The notes under the pieces are model-generated. The model did not search any database. It was not told the origin of the DNA and worked only from the letters and a program-made list of their open reading frames with translations. This document shows, one piece after another, positions 48,726 to 59,482 of a stretch of DNA of 64,000 nucleotides. The DNA comes from Neonectria sp. B-13. Its lineage: Eukaryota > Ascomycota > Sordariomycetes > Hypocreales > Nectriaceae. Within the stretch, counting starts at the first letter, position 1, and each line of letters begins with the position of its first letter. The stretch covers positions 930,420 to 994,419 of the forward strand of contig NOKP01000011.1 in the NCBI GenBank assembly GCA_002682825.1. The letters run 5' to 3'. The position numbers and the translations under genes were made by a program.

Positions 48726-49915
48726 GTGAAAACTGCCACCACGAGCTTTTCCCAGACGGCTTATGTATGGATGGTAAGAGATTCGCGCTAGGAGAAGACG
48801 TTGCTGATGGCCTGTATCTACTTCATAAACAAGACGGTCGAACTCTGGTGTGTGACGTATCGACGAACAGAGGGAATCACGAGCCAGAATTCGGGGAAGT
48901 TGACGAGGCATTGGAGAAGTGGAGATCGACTGATTGAACAACGAGCAGCGCCAACCGCTCGGCGATTTCCGAATTTGACTGCATGATTTGTACAGCCAAT
49001 CACAATCTGAACTGTCTCTCGGATGGTTCGCGCTGGATAAATGATCCACGGCAGCAGCTATGATGAAAAGCGATGCGTTAACGGCCCACTACCACTGCTC
49101 ATAGCCGCCAGGAAGATCCAGCGTTTACCGATGCAACGCATGACAGCAGATGAGTTTCGCGGCTGGTATTAGGCACCAACGTGACAGATTTGGACGATCT
49201 GGGGCGGTTACACATCACATGCATATCTCATCAATGCGGCATTGTAGATGTGCAGGAGGTTCATAGCTCTCAATTTCCCCAAGGTGAAGCAATATGGCTC
49301 TGGGGCCATTCAGTTCTTGGACCATAACCGTTCCATATGTTTTTCCTGCTCAAGCACCTTCGCTGGTCATGCAACCTTGTCGACCTCGGTGAACATCCCT
49401 TTCTTCGCCTGAGCCTCGACTGAGTTGGGTTGGAACTTTGTGATACAGTACTTGAACAAGCAATCTCCAAAAGTTATCTTTCCTAAGCACCCTACGCTGC
49501 TATTCTTAGTGAACCAGTCCAACCCGGGTTTACCTACTTCCAATGCTAATGAAACAATTCTAAGAATGTGTTAGCTAGACTATCATGGTACGCGCTGTTC
49601 CTGGTGATGTTGGCTCCAGCGACTTTTATAATGGATACGGGCTACTGAAGAGTATGCATAATGGAGCCGTTGCTGTTTCATCGTTAACCTGAGGCGCTAA
49701 TTGACATTAAGCCAAGTTTCGAAAGCAATAGGTGCTTACAGATGACCGCGAGACATGGCGATCCAAAGAGGTATATAACTTGTTTCCCAGACGATTGGAA
49801 GGACTGTGTCTCTCAACACCAGATCAGATTTCGTTACAACAGACTTTCACCATTACCGCTCACTTCCATACTCTGTTTACTGATCCCCTCAATTTACAAA
49901 ACCTCCTCTTATATC
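48726..49915. other. Gene-free stretch
   Basis: No supported exon. Promoters of the flanking genes should lie here. Confidence 0.45.
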
Positions 49916-50735
49916 ATGTCTTATATCGGTAACCTTGTCGGAGATGAATGGTCGCAGTGGTCGAACCATGCAGGCCAAGTGTATTACGTCGAAATTACCA
50001 CCAATGCAAGGCAGTTTAAGATTCCCACTGGCTGGGAGGATCACCCCCAGGTAAGGGCTCTTTTGGTGACTTATCTTATGGACATTCATACCCTATAGGA
50101 CAGCTAGAATCATAATACCACCTATCAGCACTAGTTAGCTACTTGCCCCATCAAGTTTCGAAGCCATAGGGTCTAACTTATTCGTCAGGATAAATGCACG
50201 GACTAACAGGATCCGTATCCAGAACCCAAACACTCCGCCAGCTCAAACGTATCTCGACATACATAGCGCTCACGCTAATATGCAAACGGTTGAGAGAGAC
50301 CCCGCGGCAGATGAAGCTAGCTATCGAAGAACAATGACGCCGATCCTTGGGTGGCTCTTCAAGCAGGAGGAAGGGTACGATGTCGTACAAGAAGACCGCA
50401 GGCTCAGCAGTATCCCAGACCACGTTGTGTTCAAGATTGAGTGCAGGGCAGGGGGGTCTTTCTACGCATACGATTTTACGATGGTCGAGGTTAAGAGAGC
50501 AGGGGGGTCATGGACCTCGGCATATGAGCACTGCATCAGGCACTGCGAGAACTCGCACAACGAGAGTAGCAAGGTCTACGCCATGGTTCAAGTTAGTATG
50601 GATATCCAGTTTTATCAGTGGGGAAACACAACATTGACTCCACTGACCGATAGCCTACATCTGCGAGACGATGTACAAGAAATCATGACATGGGCGGGCT
50701 ATCTTAAGGCACACCCCCTCCCATTTGTGAATTGA
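49916..50735 (+). CDS. Uncharacterised two-exon protein with N-terminal WW-like module
   Basis: Exons 49916-50050 and 50223-50735 join in phase 0 (GTAAGG donor, acceptor CCAG just before AACCCA), 215 residues. Residues about 12-40 have a WW-domain-like spacing: W12 and W15, Gly, YY at 23-24, Thr, then P..GW. The rest is a compact mixed domain: AHANMQTVERDPAADEASYR, LGWLFKQEEGYDVVQEDRR, DHVVFKIECRAGGSFYAYDF and VEVKRAGGSWTSAYEHCIRH. I do not recognise that second part. The use of YDFTMVEVKR recalls restriction-fold-like 'VEVK' strands, but one motif is too little to claim nuclease activity. Confidence 0.6.
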
Positions 50736-50927
50736 TTCTAGCTGCCACAATAGTGTTCAAGAATACTTGAAGTTCAGAGATAGCTCAACGCCAGTTTTTG
50801 CAGATAGTTCAGACAATGTATATCTTTGCATTTGCACATCAGACTAACCCCAGATGCTCTGAAATGGTGATCACTGGCTTCTGCAGTGCGCGACTGCATC
50901 CAACGGTCTAGTTGAGGTATTGTGGGC

Positions 50928-52287
50928 TCAAGGGCCTATCTTGCGGCTAGGATATATTGCCTGGTACCTGCGCTCCGGCTCTGGCTTGTACGACAAGCCG
51001 CTCATCACTCCATCAAATATGAGTTGGGATTCAACGGGAGAGCTTTCAGACCGGTGCCTCTTGAACTCTTGAACGCTGATCTTTAAGCCTCTATCAACCC
51101 AAGAGAAAGGCGACCCTAGACCAAGTTCACAGCCTAATTTGGCTGCCGCAACTGAGCTGGTTGTTGCGTGACAGAGAATTCTATCCTGAATCTCAATAGG
51201 AAGAAAGTTGATTGTGCTTGGTTGTGGCTCGATTATGGTGGTATTGGTTGCCCAGAGAATCATATCGATAGCAGTGTCGGATGTAGGAATGTCGTCGAAT
51301 AGCATCTCGGACCTCGTCCACACTAGCTTACCCCCGTGGGCCTTGCAAAGAGTGACTCGCCGAAGAGTCAGGATAGCATACGTCACCACGTTGATTGTAG
51401 AATCTCCGAGCGGTATATGACTTTTCATATGGCGTCGTACCATCTCAAGGCCCTCCCGGGTATCCTGTGCTAGGGCAAACCAAGACGATCCGGCTTGGAC
51501 GAGCGTTGCTCCAGGGGTCTCCCAGCTTGGCAGGTCTATCAATTGAACGTATTGTCCGCCCAAAGAGATATGTTCAAATCCCATGCGTTCTAGTATAGTG
51601 AATTCCATTCTTGAAATCCAGATGGTGGCGTATGCTAGCTTCATAAACGTCGTGGTGTTCATTTGTCGTCGAAGGACATGGCGCCATGTGTAGGCAAAGT
51701 CACGGAGTATTCGGCCAAGAAATGACCTTTCCCGTGGAAAGAGATCCAATTCAGGCTCCCAGTAGGGACCTGGAAGAGTCTGCTCTTCTGGGAGTGTTCG
51801 CTCAGGTGAGTTCAGCAGCTCAAAGTCGTCCAGAGTGAGCGGTCGTTCACGAGCAAGTCCGAGAGGCGCCGAGCAGCGTTGATCCTTTTTTGTGAGGAAA
51901 AGAACATCTTTGTCGAGATCGAATGTCCAAACGCTGTTGAATGCACCACCTCGGCGGTCGCCAAAAGGGTATACAAAATCGTACACGTCTTCCCAAATTA
52001 AGTTGATGCCCTGTTCCAATGCCGCGGAGACTTTGACTTCGGTCAAGTTAGCGGCTGCTTGAAAGAAAGTAGAAATGATAACGCCATTCATAGCACATAC
52101 TGGAGCATCTCTCTTGACCCACGAGGATGCGAGAGAACAACTCGAGAAGAATTGCATCGTCAGATAACTTTTTTGAGTAGCCCCGACGGAGAGAAGTCCC
52201 TGATGCATGCTGTCAGTGTGCGACTGTGGGAGGCTACACCCAAGAGTTACCTTGCGCGATGAAGACCAAAACTGATAGAACGGACAT
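50928..52287 (-). CDS. Uncharacterised fungal protein, three exons
   Basis: Exons 52287-52251, 52199-52101 and 52036-50928 join with phases matching, 414 residues. The introns are GTAACT...CAG (51 nt) and GTATGT with GCTAAC branch ...AAG. The start MSVLSVLVFIAQG is hydrophobic but short, then YSKKLSDDAILLELFSRILV. The body is rich in Trp and aromatic residues (IWEDVYDFVYPFGDRRGGAF, FAYTWRHVLRRQMNT, LPIEIQDRILCHATTSS). Two patterns, DDAILLELFSRIL near the start and INFLPIEIQDRILCHAT near the end, each resemble the helix of fungal F-box-like proteins (LPxEIxxRIL). No domain is claimed. It ends convergent with the preceding gene. Confidence 0.6.
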
Positions 52288-52494
52288 GGTGAAGCGTTGG
52301 TTGACCGGTGAGAGTTAGAGGAGAATGTTTGTCGGCTAGGTGGTTGGTTGTCATCGATCAGATGGTCACGTAAATACATCCTGCACGTTGCCACCTTATC
52401 AAGCCGAGCATCCACTAAGATAGTATGTCAGCCGGGGCTTTAGGAGTACCCGGTACCTTAACTGTTAGCCCAGATTGACCCCGGTCATATGGCG

Positions 52495-52770
52495 TATGCA
52501 CATTATACTTCAATTATAATCTATTAATAGGATTACTCTTATAAATTGTAATTTGATAGAATACTAAAGAATATTAAATAGTTGTTTAATATATTGAATA
52601 AAATCTTAAGCATTTAAACTATTAATTTTTAAACAATTATAATTAATAATAGAATTTTAAATCTTAATATCTTTAATATATAAAAGACTATTTTACTATT
52701 AAAACTATTATTTAAAGTACTATTTCTACTTATTTATAATTCTATTCAATAACAGTTATAGTATGTCGTT
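52495..52770. repeat. AT-rich, CpG-free block (RIP-like)
   Basis: By eye this block is overwhelmingly A and T, rich in TA and TTAA words, and contains no CG dinucleotide from about 52505 to 52765, in sharp contrast to the surroundings. This is how DNA looks after repeat-induced point mutation of a transposon copy in Pezizomycotina. No element can be named from what is left. Confidence 0.6.
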
Positions 52771-53713
52771 CAATTGAAACCTAGGTTTAGTTCAAAAGTG
52801 TATAAAGACAGATTGAAGCGGCTTTACAGCAGGGAAAATTTACCTCTGAGACGATCCCAGTGCCATTTGTACAACATGAACTTATTAAATAGGGCGCTCG
52901 TGTCGTGCTAAAAGAGCCTCAAGCAAGCCTGCTTGGAAAATTGACCGGAAAGTTCTGGCGGCGCGACTGCCTTAGCTGTGTAAGAGAATCTCATGCCAGT
53001 TCAGGGCATCTGCCTGAAGTTCTAGGAGGCCATCTTCATTTGGACCTTGAACCAAGCCGGACTGCTCAGCTTCTTGCGTAATTGCAACCCAGAGTATTAT
53101 CAACTTGTTCATCTTAGTGTCCGTTGAATCATATTAGTATACAAGCCCATGCTCCTGTAGCACTGACTTGTAGATCTCTACGAATCTGTGATGGTTGGTC
53201 CCTGTAAATGAAAACCCACATTTGGGAAGCAATTCCCTGCTGGTAGATCGCTGTTGGGATTTACGGAGATAGGCCTAGAGATACTCATCTACGAGTAGTA
53301 TACGGGTTACTGTCGGGGACTGGTTGCTGGGCAGTTGCTAGATAGGCCCTGCTGCTTGCAGGAGCAGGAGGGCCAAGTTACTAGTATACCAAGCACCGTC
53401 GGGAAGGTCCTGGGGCCTTATGATATCCAGAATAGCTCTGCTGGTTTCAGTCCACCAGCGCAATGCAGTAACGGCCTGAGTCGGGCGCTTGCCGGCAAGG
53501 AGGACAGTATTACAGTTCTCTGCGAACAATGCCAGGGCAGCGGCTATGTTCTGAATATGCTGTGGCTTGTTGAGAGCGATCGAGAACCACGAGGCTGAGA
53601 TGAAGGAGTAGGCGGCGCCTTCAGCTGAAATCTTTTGGTGAATAAATAGGGCAGCACCGGTCCGCGCCTCCCATCATCACATAATCTCATCATGCCCAAG
53701 AGCAAGTACTCGC

Positions 53714-53902
53714 TCATGTCCGTACATCCTGCTGGCCTCCACGGAGCTTGTACCAATTGCTAGACGGTTTAAGCCCTGCCCCACTGCCGCTGTAGATATA
53801 GTGACCCTCATCTAGGCAATGGGCGACCCCAATGTACACCGTAGCAAAATCGCCGGTCAACTCAGGGTAGTGTATGTCAATTGGCCGAATAGAGCAAAAC
53901 AT
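53714..53902 (-). pseudogene. Short coding-like relic, possibly GIY-YIG-like
   Basis: A 62-residue frame with ELTGDFATVYIGVAH and HYIYSGSGAG. The order of a YIG-type strand and a Y-x-GSG turn loosely recalls GIY-YIG nuclease-like proteins of fungi. It stops without a supported continuation. A second fragment (WWTETSRAILDIIRPQDLPD, 53338-53529) downstream could be the remains of the same gene in another frame. Weak. Confidence 0.25.
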
Positions 53903-53950
53903 GGTGCCTAACCACTCCTTTTGTCCCAGAACGAGTTAGAGCGACAATGC

Positions 53951-55240
53951 CTACGCTGCAGGGTGAGTGATCATCTGGACTAATATTTTTCTCAACTCTA
54001 TGGAAGCATTCACTACGGTGAGTAAGAAAAATGCCAACATTTCTGTTGGACATTCATCCTTCGACACAAACGCCAGCATGAACTGGGCCTGCCGCGTGAT
54101 CACCCTGTAAAGACGACCCCAGTATCTCGTGACTGCTTCGTGAATGCCAGGGTGAGTCTCCATGATAGTAACTGCGATAAGGTCAGTGCATCAGTTCAAG
54201 CTCAGGCACAGGGAAAAGGCCTATAATGTGTGGCATATGTTACTCACCGGCATGATTGTCGTCACTGGTTGGTGGGAGCAATGCCAATCCGTGCTCCTCC
54301 GTGAAGGTCAAGCCACTGCGTTCGTTGGAGTTGAGGATGGACCCAATACGACGCTCGATGTCCTCATCGTCTCCCATGTCGATTCGCGCCATCTCATCTC
54401 TTGTCCGGTCCATATTGAACCCAATCCTGTCGTCAGGGCGATTGGAAGAGTGGTCCTTATTCCGAACGTCACCGTCAGAGTCACTGTCATGTTCTCCATC
54501 CGAAGCTCTGTCGGCAGTCTCCGAGACTTCACGGTCGTGTTTGATCTCGAGTTCTTCATCTTCGGACCCCAAACGAGTCCCTACCATCAAATCCAGGGCG
54601 TAAATGCCCTTGAGTCGTGCATCGGAAAGATTGGGAGCCTCACAAGAGATTCTCCCGTCACCAAGGAGCTCGCTCAAGCCCCGGCATCCTGTGGAGAGGG
54701 ATTTTGAGATAACTCCAGAGAGCATAAGGCCCAAATCCAGATTCTTTGAGAAGCCCCATTTCTTTCTTACTTGTGCCATGCCGCACTCGACAGGGAGGTG
54801 GTGGAAACGGCCCCAATAGAAGTCGGCGGGCCAGCAGGAGACCGAACTGAGCAGGCGTGTGATTTTCGCTCTGTGGGTTGCAGAGCGTCATTTGCACCCA
54901 TAATCATTGTACTGCAGTACGATGGAGTAACTTGGCAAATGGCCAGAACGTCAACAGGCTCAAAAGTGGAGAGGATGTACACTGTTTTCGCAGCTTGTCC
55001 ATCTCGGAGCGTGAAGTATGAATCAATTCGTTGGACAAGACGAACTGGCTTCTCGCCGCGCCCCATCCAAGCGACCAACAGAGACAATGGAACCACGGAC
55101 GCATTCGGGTATTGCATGGTCATGGCCTCAGCGATCTTATACAGTGCGGTCAGGGTGATACTATGGTCTGGGAGCACCGACACGACGTCTGGAATGGACA
55201 GGACATCCTTGTTGGGTAAGTGTTTGCGTTCTGCCTCCAT
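53951..55240 (-). CDS. Uncharacterised three-exon protein
   Basis: Exons 55240-54921, 54870-54248 and 54171-53951 join in frame, 387 residues. The last intron is well formed (GTGAGT...GCAG). The first uses a weaker GTACTG donor, with acceptor CACAG or, 24 nt later, CTCAG. Visible parts: DVLSIPDVVSVLPDHSITLT, SYFTLRDGQAAKTVYILSTF, SCWPADFYWGRFHHLPVECG, KGLSELL-like CRGLSELLGDGRIS, a strongly acidic stretch (EHDSDSDGDV, MGDDEDIERRI), and a helical end (AVTRYWGRLYRVITRQAQFM). I do not recognise it. Because the first join needs a weak donor, an alternative is a pseudogene with a frameshift near 54900. Confidence 0.45.
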
Positions 55241-56186
55241 AGTCGAGTAGTTTTAACACCACAGACTTTCTCTGAACGAGCCCCTGCATCCTGTGATACA
55301 GTGCGACATTTTGTGTATGAGCCCATTCGATTTCGGGAAGGTCAACTGCAGGCATATCACCAGCTTCCTAAGCAGCAACGACAGTGCTTATGGGAGCATG
55401 TTGTCTGAGAATGTCAGCCTTTTCATCGAGAGAAAATAAGTGAAGTAACCAACTCATCATACCCTGGGGCTTTCTCTTGTTGTTTCGGGGTGAGGCACGG
55501 GCCATGGTTGTGGTTTCGGCTCGTCAAGTAGAACGCCAAGTCCAACCATTGTCTGGTTGACATGTTGCAAAGCCCTTCCATGGACAGTCGTGCTGCTTGA
55601 AGTTCACTTTGACTCCGACACACGAAATAACATAGGAAGTGGTAATAGGGATCCCGTGGCGGGTCTGTGAGGTCGTGCCATTAAGCTTCCCAACGGTGAA
55701 CCCATTCTCGATTGCGAAGCCTTGTAGGTGCTCGAAAAGGTGTGTGAAAGTGTCTGCGGGCTGAACCCCGCCGTCTGGAAGCAGAATGCCTCCTTCGGGA
55801 GGGTTGGGTATCTCTGCGCCGGGTGTAGACGCCGCCTTTGATGTCTACCTATGCGGATGCAGGAAGCCATGTGGGTGTCAAGGATGGAAGGAAAGGGACG
55901 CTGTTGTGTTGAAAGAGCCTTGTTCTTCTGCAACAGAAAGTGGTCAAGACAGCCCGTTTTGATCAACAATGGAGGATGAATGACCCTTCTGGTGGTGAAT
56001 GATCGGCTTTAACTATGTCTCCTGCCCCACATCCTCCTTTGACTCGATGGCAAGGGAACACGTGATGAGCAACCATAAAGAGATAAGGTTTCTAGATATG
56101 ATAAGATAACATGAGAGGGGCAGTTGGAGAGAGGGCCCACACTCATCAATCAAGCTGCCATCCTTGCGCTGCAGAAATCAGACAAG
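55241..56186. other. Stretch with transposase-like relic
   Basis: Apart from the relic at about 55470-55810 nothing coding is supported. The GMP synthase promoter and leader must lie after about 55980. Confidence 0.45.
55470..55810 (-). pseudogene. Relic of a FAR1/MULE-type zinc-binding domain
   Basis: One minus-strand frame (about 55806-55524) reads HLFEHLQGFAIENGFTVGKL, then YVISCVGVKV, then HDCPWKGFATCQPDNGWTW and a stop. An overlapping frame supplies RNHNHGPCLTP, which is what should follow. The order 'GF-v-gk ... C ... CPWk ... GWtW ... HNH' is the FAR1-type DNA-binding domain of Mutator-like (MULE) transposases and their domesticated relatives. The two halves are in different frames, with the junction near 55530-55545, so the gene is broken here. 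Known of the family: C-C-H-H zinc binding. Inferred: a transposon remnant. Confidence 0.45.
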
Positions 56187-59100
56187 ATGGCCACCGAAAT
56201 CGATGCCGAGGCGCCTCACAACAACTTCGACGTGCGTAAATTTCCTCTCCTGGGTCTCTTCGCTCTACCCCGGCACCGCCAACCCCCCCGCATCCCAGGT
56301 TCCAGCACTGACATGTTTCATCACAGACCATCTTGGTGTTAGATTTTGGCAGCCAGACTAGCCATCTGATTCTCCGACGCCTGCGAGCCCTTAGTATTTA
56401 TGCGGAGATGCTCCCCTGTACCACCAAGCTCGCCGATCTCACCTGGAAGCCTAAGGGCATTATCCTGTCTGGAGGTAAGAATCCTTTCAGCCCGCCCCCG
56501 TCTTTCTTTCTAATAAACTCAATAGGTCCCTCCTCCGTTTATGATAAAGACTCGCCCCGTGAGACCTCTCCCCTCTGCATATAGGATATAAGTAAGCTGA
56601 TTTAAAAAAGATGTTGACCCTACTGTCTTTGAGCTTGGTATTCCGATCCTGTGAGTCACCTCCCATTTGAGAAACGCGCTTTCACTCACACGAATGTATA
56701 GTGGTATCTGGTATGACTCCATTTGAGCCCCATTATAATGTAGTACTAATTACATGAGTCTAGCTATGGTTGCCAGGCAAGTCCCTCATTTATCTTATTC
56801 TACCGCTGTTACTGACCTCCCACAGGAAATTGCTTGGCAGACCAACTCTGCCAACGTTGCTCGCGGAACCACTCGAGGTTTGTACTTATTCATCAAACCT
56901 AAGAGTCTATACTTTCTAACCACTTGGCTCAATAGAGTACGGCCATGCTGACGTTACTATCCACAAGGTCGACAGCCATGTCGACCGTCTCTTCGCTGGT
57001 CTAGGCGAGACCATGCATGGTAAATTTCCTACCTCCTAATATGAAACTTCTATGCCTTTTACGGATTCTAACCCTGGACAGCCTACATGAGCCACTTCGA
57101 CAAGCTCGTCTGCCTGCCTAAGGGATTCGTAGTTATTGCTAAGACTGCCAACTCTGAGTTTGCTGGCATTGCTCATCAGACAAAGCCTATCTTTGGTACG
57201 TTTTCCCCTATCACAACATCGATTCATGTCATCTATTCCCCCAGTTCATCATTCGCCAGCTGCCTTGCTGCGCTCTTGCCTTGTTTCGGTTTCTCTTCGC
57301 ATTACCTACAGCCCTCCCACATCGCCCACTTTAGATTCTTGACTAACTTGACACCTCAATAGGCGTACAGTTCCACCCCGAGCTCGAACACGTATGTTAC
57401 TAGCTCCATTCTACCTTTCCTGCACCTTACCACTTAACTGACACAATTCAACTCAGACTCCACAGGGAAGTAAGCTCCTGCGCAACTTTAGTGTCGACAT
57501 TTGTGGAGCACAATCCAATTGGGTTATGAGCGACTTCATCGAGCAGGAGATCACTCGGATTAGGAAGCTTGTTGGCGATAAGGCCCAGGTCATCGGAGCT
57601 GTCTCTGGTGGCGTTGATAGCACAGTGGCCGCCAAGCTCATGAAGGAGGCAATTGGTAATGATAATGGCTATATCATGCATATGTGATGAGGCTAACACG
57701 AATCCAGGTGACCGCTTCCATGCTATCCTCGTCGATAACGGTATGACCAAGCCTCACGCGCAAGCCTGACCAACACTAACTTGTGGCAGGATTAATGCGT
57801 CTCAACGAGTGCGAGCAGGTCAAGAAAACTCTTCAGAAGCATCTTGGAATCAACCTTACGGTGGTTAATAGTGCTGAGCTTTTCCTCAGTCGCCTCAAGG
57901 GCATTAGGGAGCCTGAGAAGAAGCGTAAGATCATTGGAGAGACCTTTGTATGTCCTTAATCACTCAATCTTCCTCCAAGTTCATACCTTCAGCAGTACTA
58001 ACTGGTCTATAGATTGATATATTTGAGCAAGAGGCCATCAGAATCGAGAAGGAAGCTGAGAATACCCCTAACGCTGGGAAGGTTTCTTGGTTCCTCCAGG
58101 GCACAGTATGTATCCCTGTGTCATTGGCATTCATATATTGATGCCTAGATTAACTCACCTGCTTACTCTAATATAGTTATACCCTGATGTGTATGTATAG
58201 TGAGCGGCTTATGCACTAGGAGAAGACTGACCGTCTATAGCATTGAGTCACTAAGCTTCAAGGGCCCTTCTGCCACTATCAAGAGTTAGTAGCTCTTTTA
58301 GATATTGACGTCTGCAATTACTGACTCTGGCCATAGCCCATCACAACGTCGGTGGTCTTCCTCAGGCAAGTCTCCCCTCCCACACTCAGTGTCCAAGTTT
58401 GAACTAACCGAGACATAGCGCATGATGGACGGCGTGAGTTACACACTCCATGCTCCCTTTTCTCTTGTATCTTTACTGACTCTGACGACAACAGCAAGGC
58501 CTACGCGTAAGTTAACGCCATGCCCCATTTCGATCCCCTCAAGTCCCCCCAACCACAACGCGAACCCCCCTATCATTCTTGACCATCCTCATCCGCCCGA
58601 GCACACAAAGAGACCCATATCTGTGTTTTTTCCCGCTCTTTCGCGCAGGGGGGTCTTTCTAGGGTAGAAAAATCCAGAGAACAAGATTAACCATGTTTTA
58701 GTTACTTGAACCTTTGCGCGAGCTCAAGACGAGTGTCGAGCTCTCGGTAGGCGCCTGCAGATTCATGAGGACCTCGTGAACAGGCACCCATTTCCAGGGT
58801 AAGTTTTCTTGTCGTTGAAGTCGTTGGTGGATTTTAAGGGGCCAGCAGGTCAACTTTGACACTTTGAGAATTTGTGGGGCTAATTTTATTGACTATACAG
58901 ACCTGGTATCGGAGTTCGCGTTCTTGGAGATATTACCCCTGAAAGAGTTGAAATCGCGAGAAAGGCCGACCACATCTTCATCTCCATGATCAAGGAGGCC
59001 GGAATCTACAACGAGGCAAGTTTACTAGCATCAGTAGCTCGAGCAACAGCTAACACGGCAAACAGATGTCCCAAGCCTATGCTGGTTTGGATACCAATAA

Positions 59101-59482
59101 GGGTATGTGCCAGAGATGCGCCGGTTAAGATACCTGTCCCGACTTTACTAACATTTTTCACAGCTGTTGGTGTCATGGGAGACACCCGTGTCTATGGATA
59201 TATTGTTATGTAAGTTATTACCTACTCCTCTGATTTGCGGGTGTGAATTCTGACTTGATTCATAGCCTCCGTGCTGTCACAACCAGCGACTTTATGAGCG
59301 CCGAGCCCTATGAGTTCTCCTTCGACTTGCTCAAGGCCATGGGTCGCAGGATCGTCAACGAGGTGGATGGGGTCTCCCGAGTCACATATGACCTGTAAGT
59401 CCCTTTTCCTGTCCCCAGCTTGAAGTGCTGGCTGACACTTTGTAGCTCTTCGAAACCCCCAGGAACCATCGAATTAGAGTAG
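56187..59482 (+). pseudogene. gua1: GMP synthase (glutamine-hydrolysing), 25 exons, broken by a 4-nt deletion
   Basis: Exons: 56187-56231, 56327-56474, 56526-56558, 56611-56650, 56702-56710, 56764-56776, 56826-56877, 56936-57019, 57082-57195, 57363-57391, 57457-57655, 57708-57740, 57790-57947, 58013-58105, 58177-58190, 58241-58284, 58337-58365, 58419-58433, 58495-58506, 58702-58798, 58901-59015, 59066-59102, 59164-59209, 59266-59394, 59446-59482. All phases agree except in exon 20. The product would make GMP from XMP with glutamine. The amidotransferase C92 in GICYG, FHPE, the ATP-pyrophosphatase P-loop VSGGVDS and the family C-terminus PPGTIELE are present. In exon 20, after LLEPLREL, four nt are missing (the FK codon region), leading to a TGA at 58777, so the product stops after 413 of an expected about 542 residues. 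Either an inactivated extra copy or a sequence error. Confidence 0.9.

Larger units (their letters stand above)
52288..53950. other. Decayed, partly AT-rich stretch
   Basis: Holds the AT-rich block described separately and scattered short coding-like fragments on the minus strand (about 53340-53900), none of which joins into a supported gene. Confidence 0.5.

Noticed and set aside
58690..58800. Explaining the GMP synthase frameshift by another intron
   Set aside because: No donor/acceptor pair restores the frame without deleting the conserved LLEPLREL segment, and the alternative frame has a TGA just upstream.
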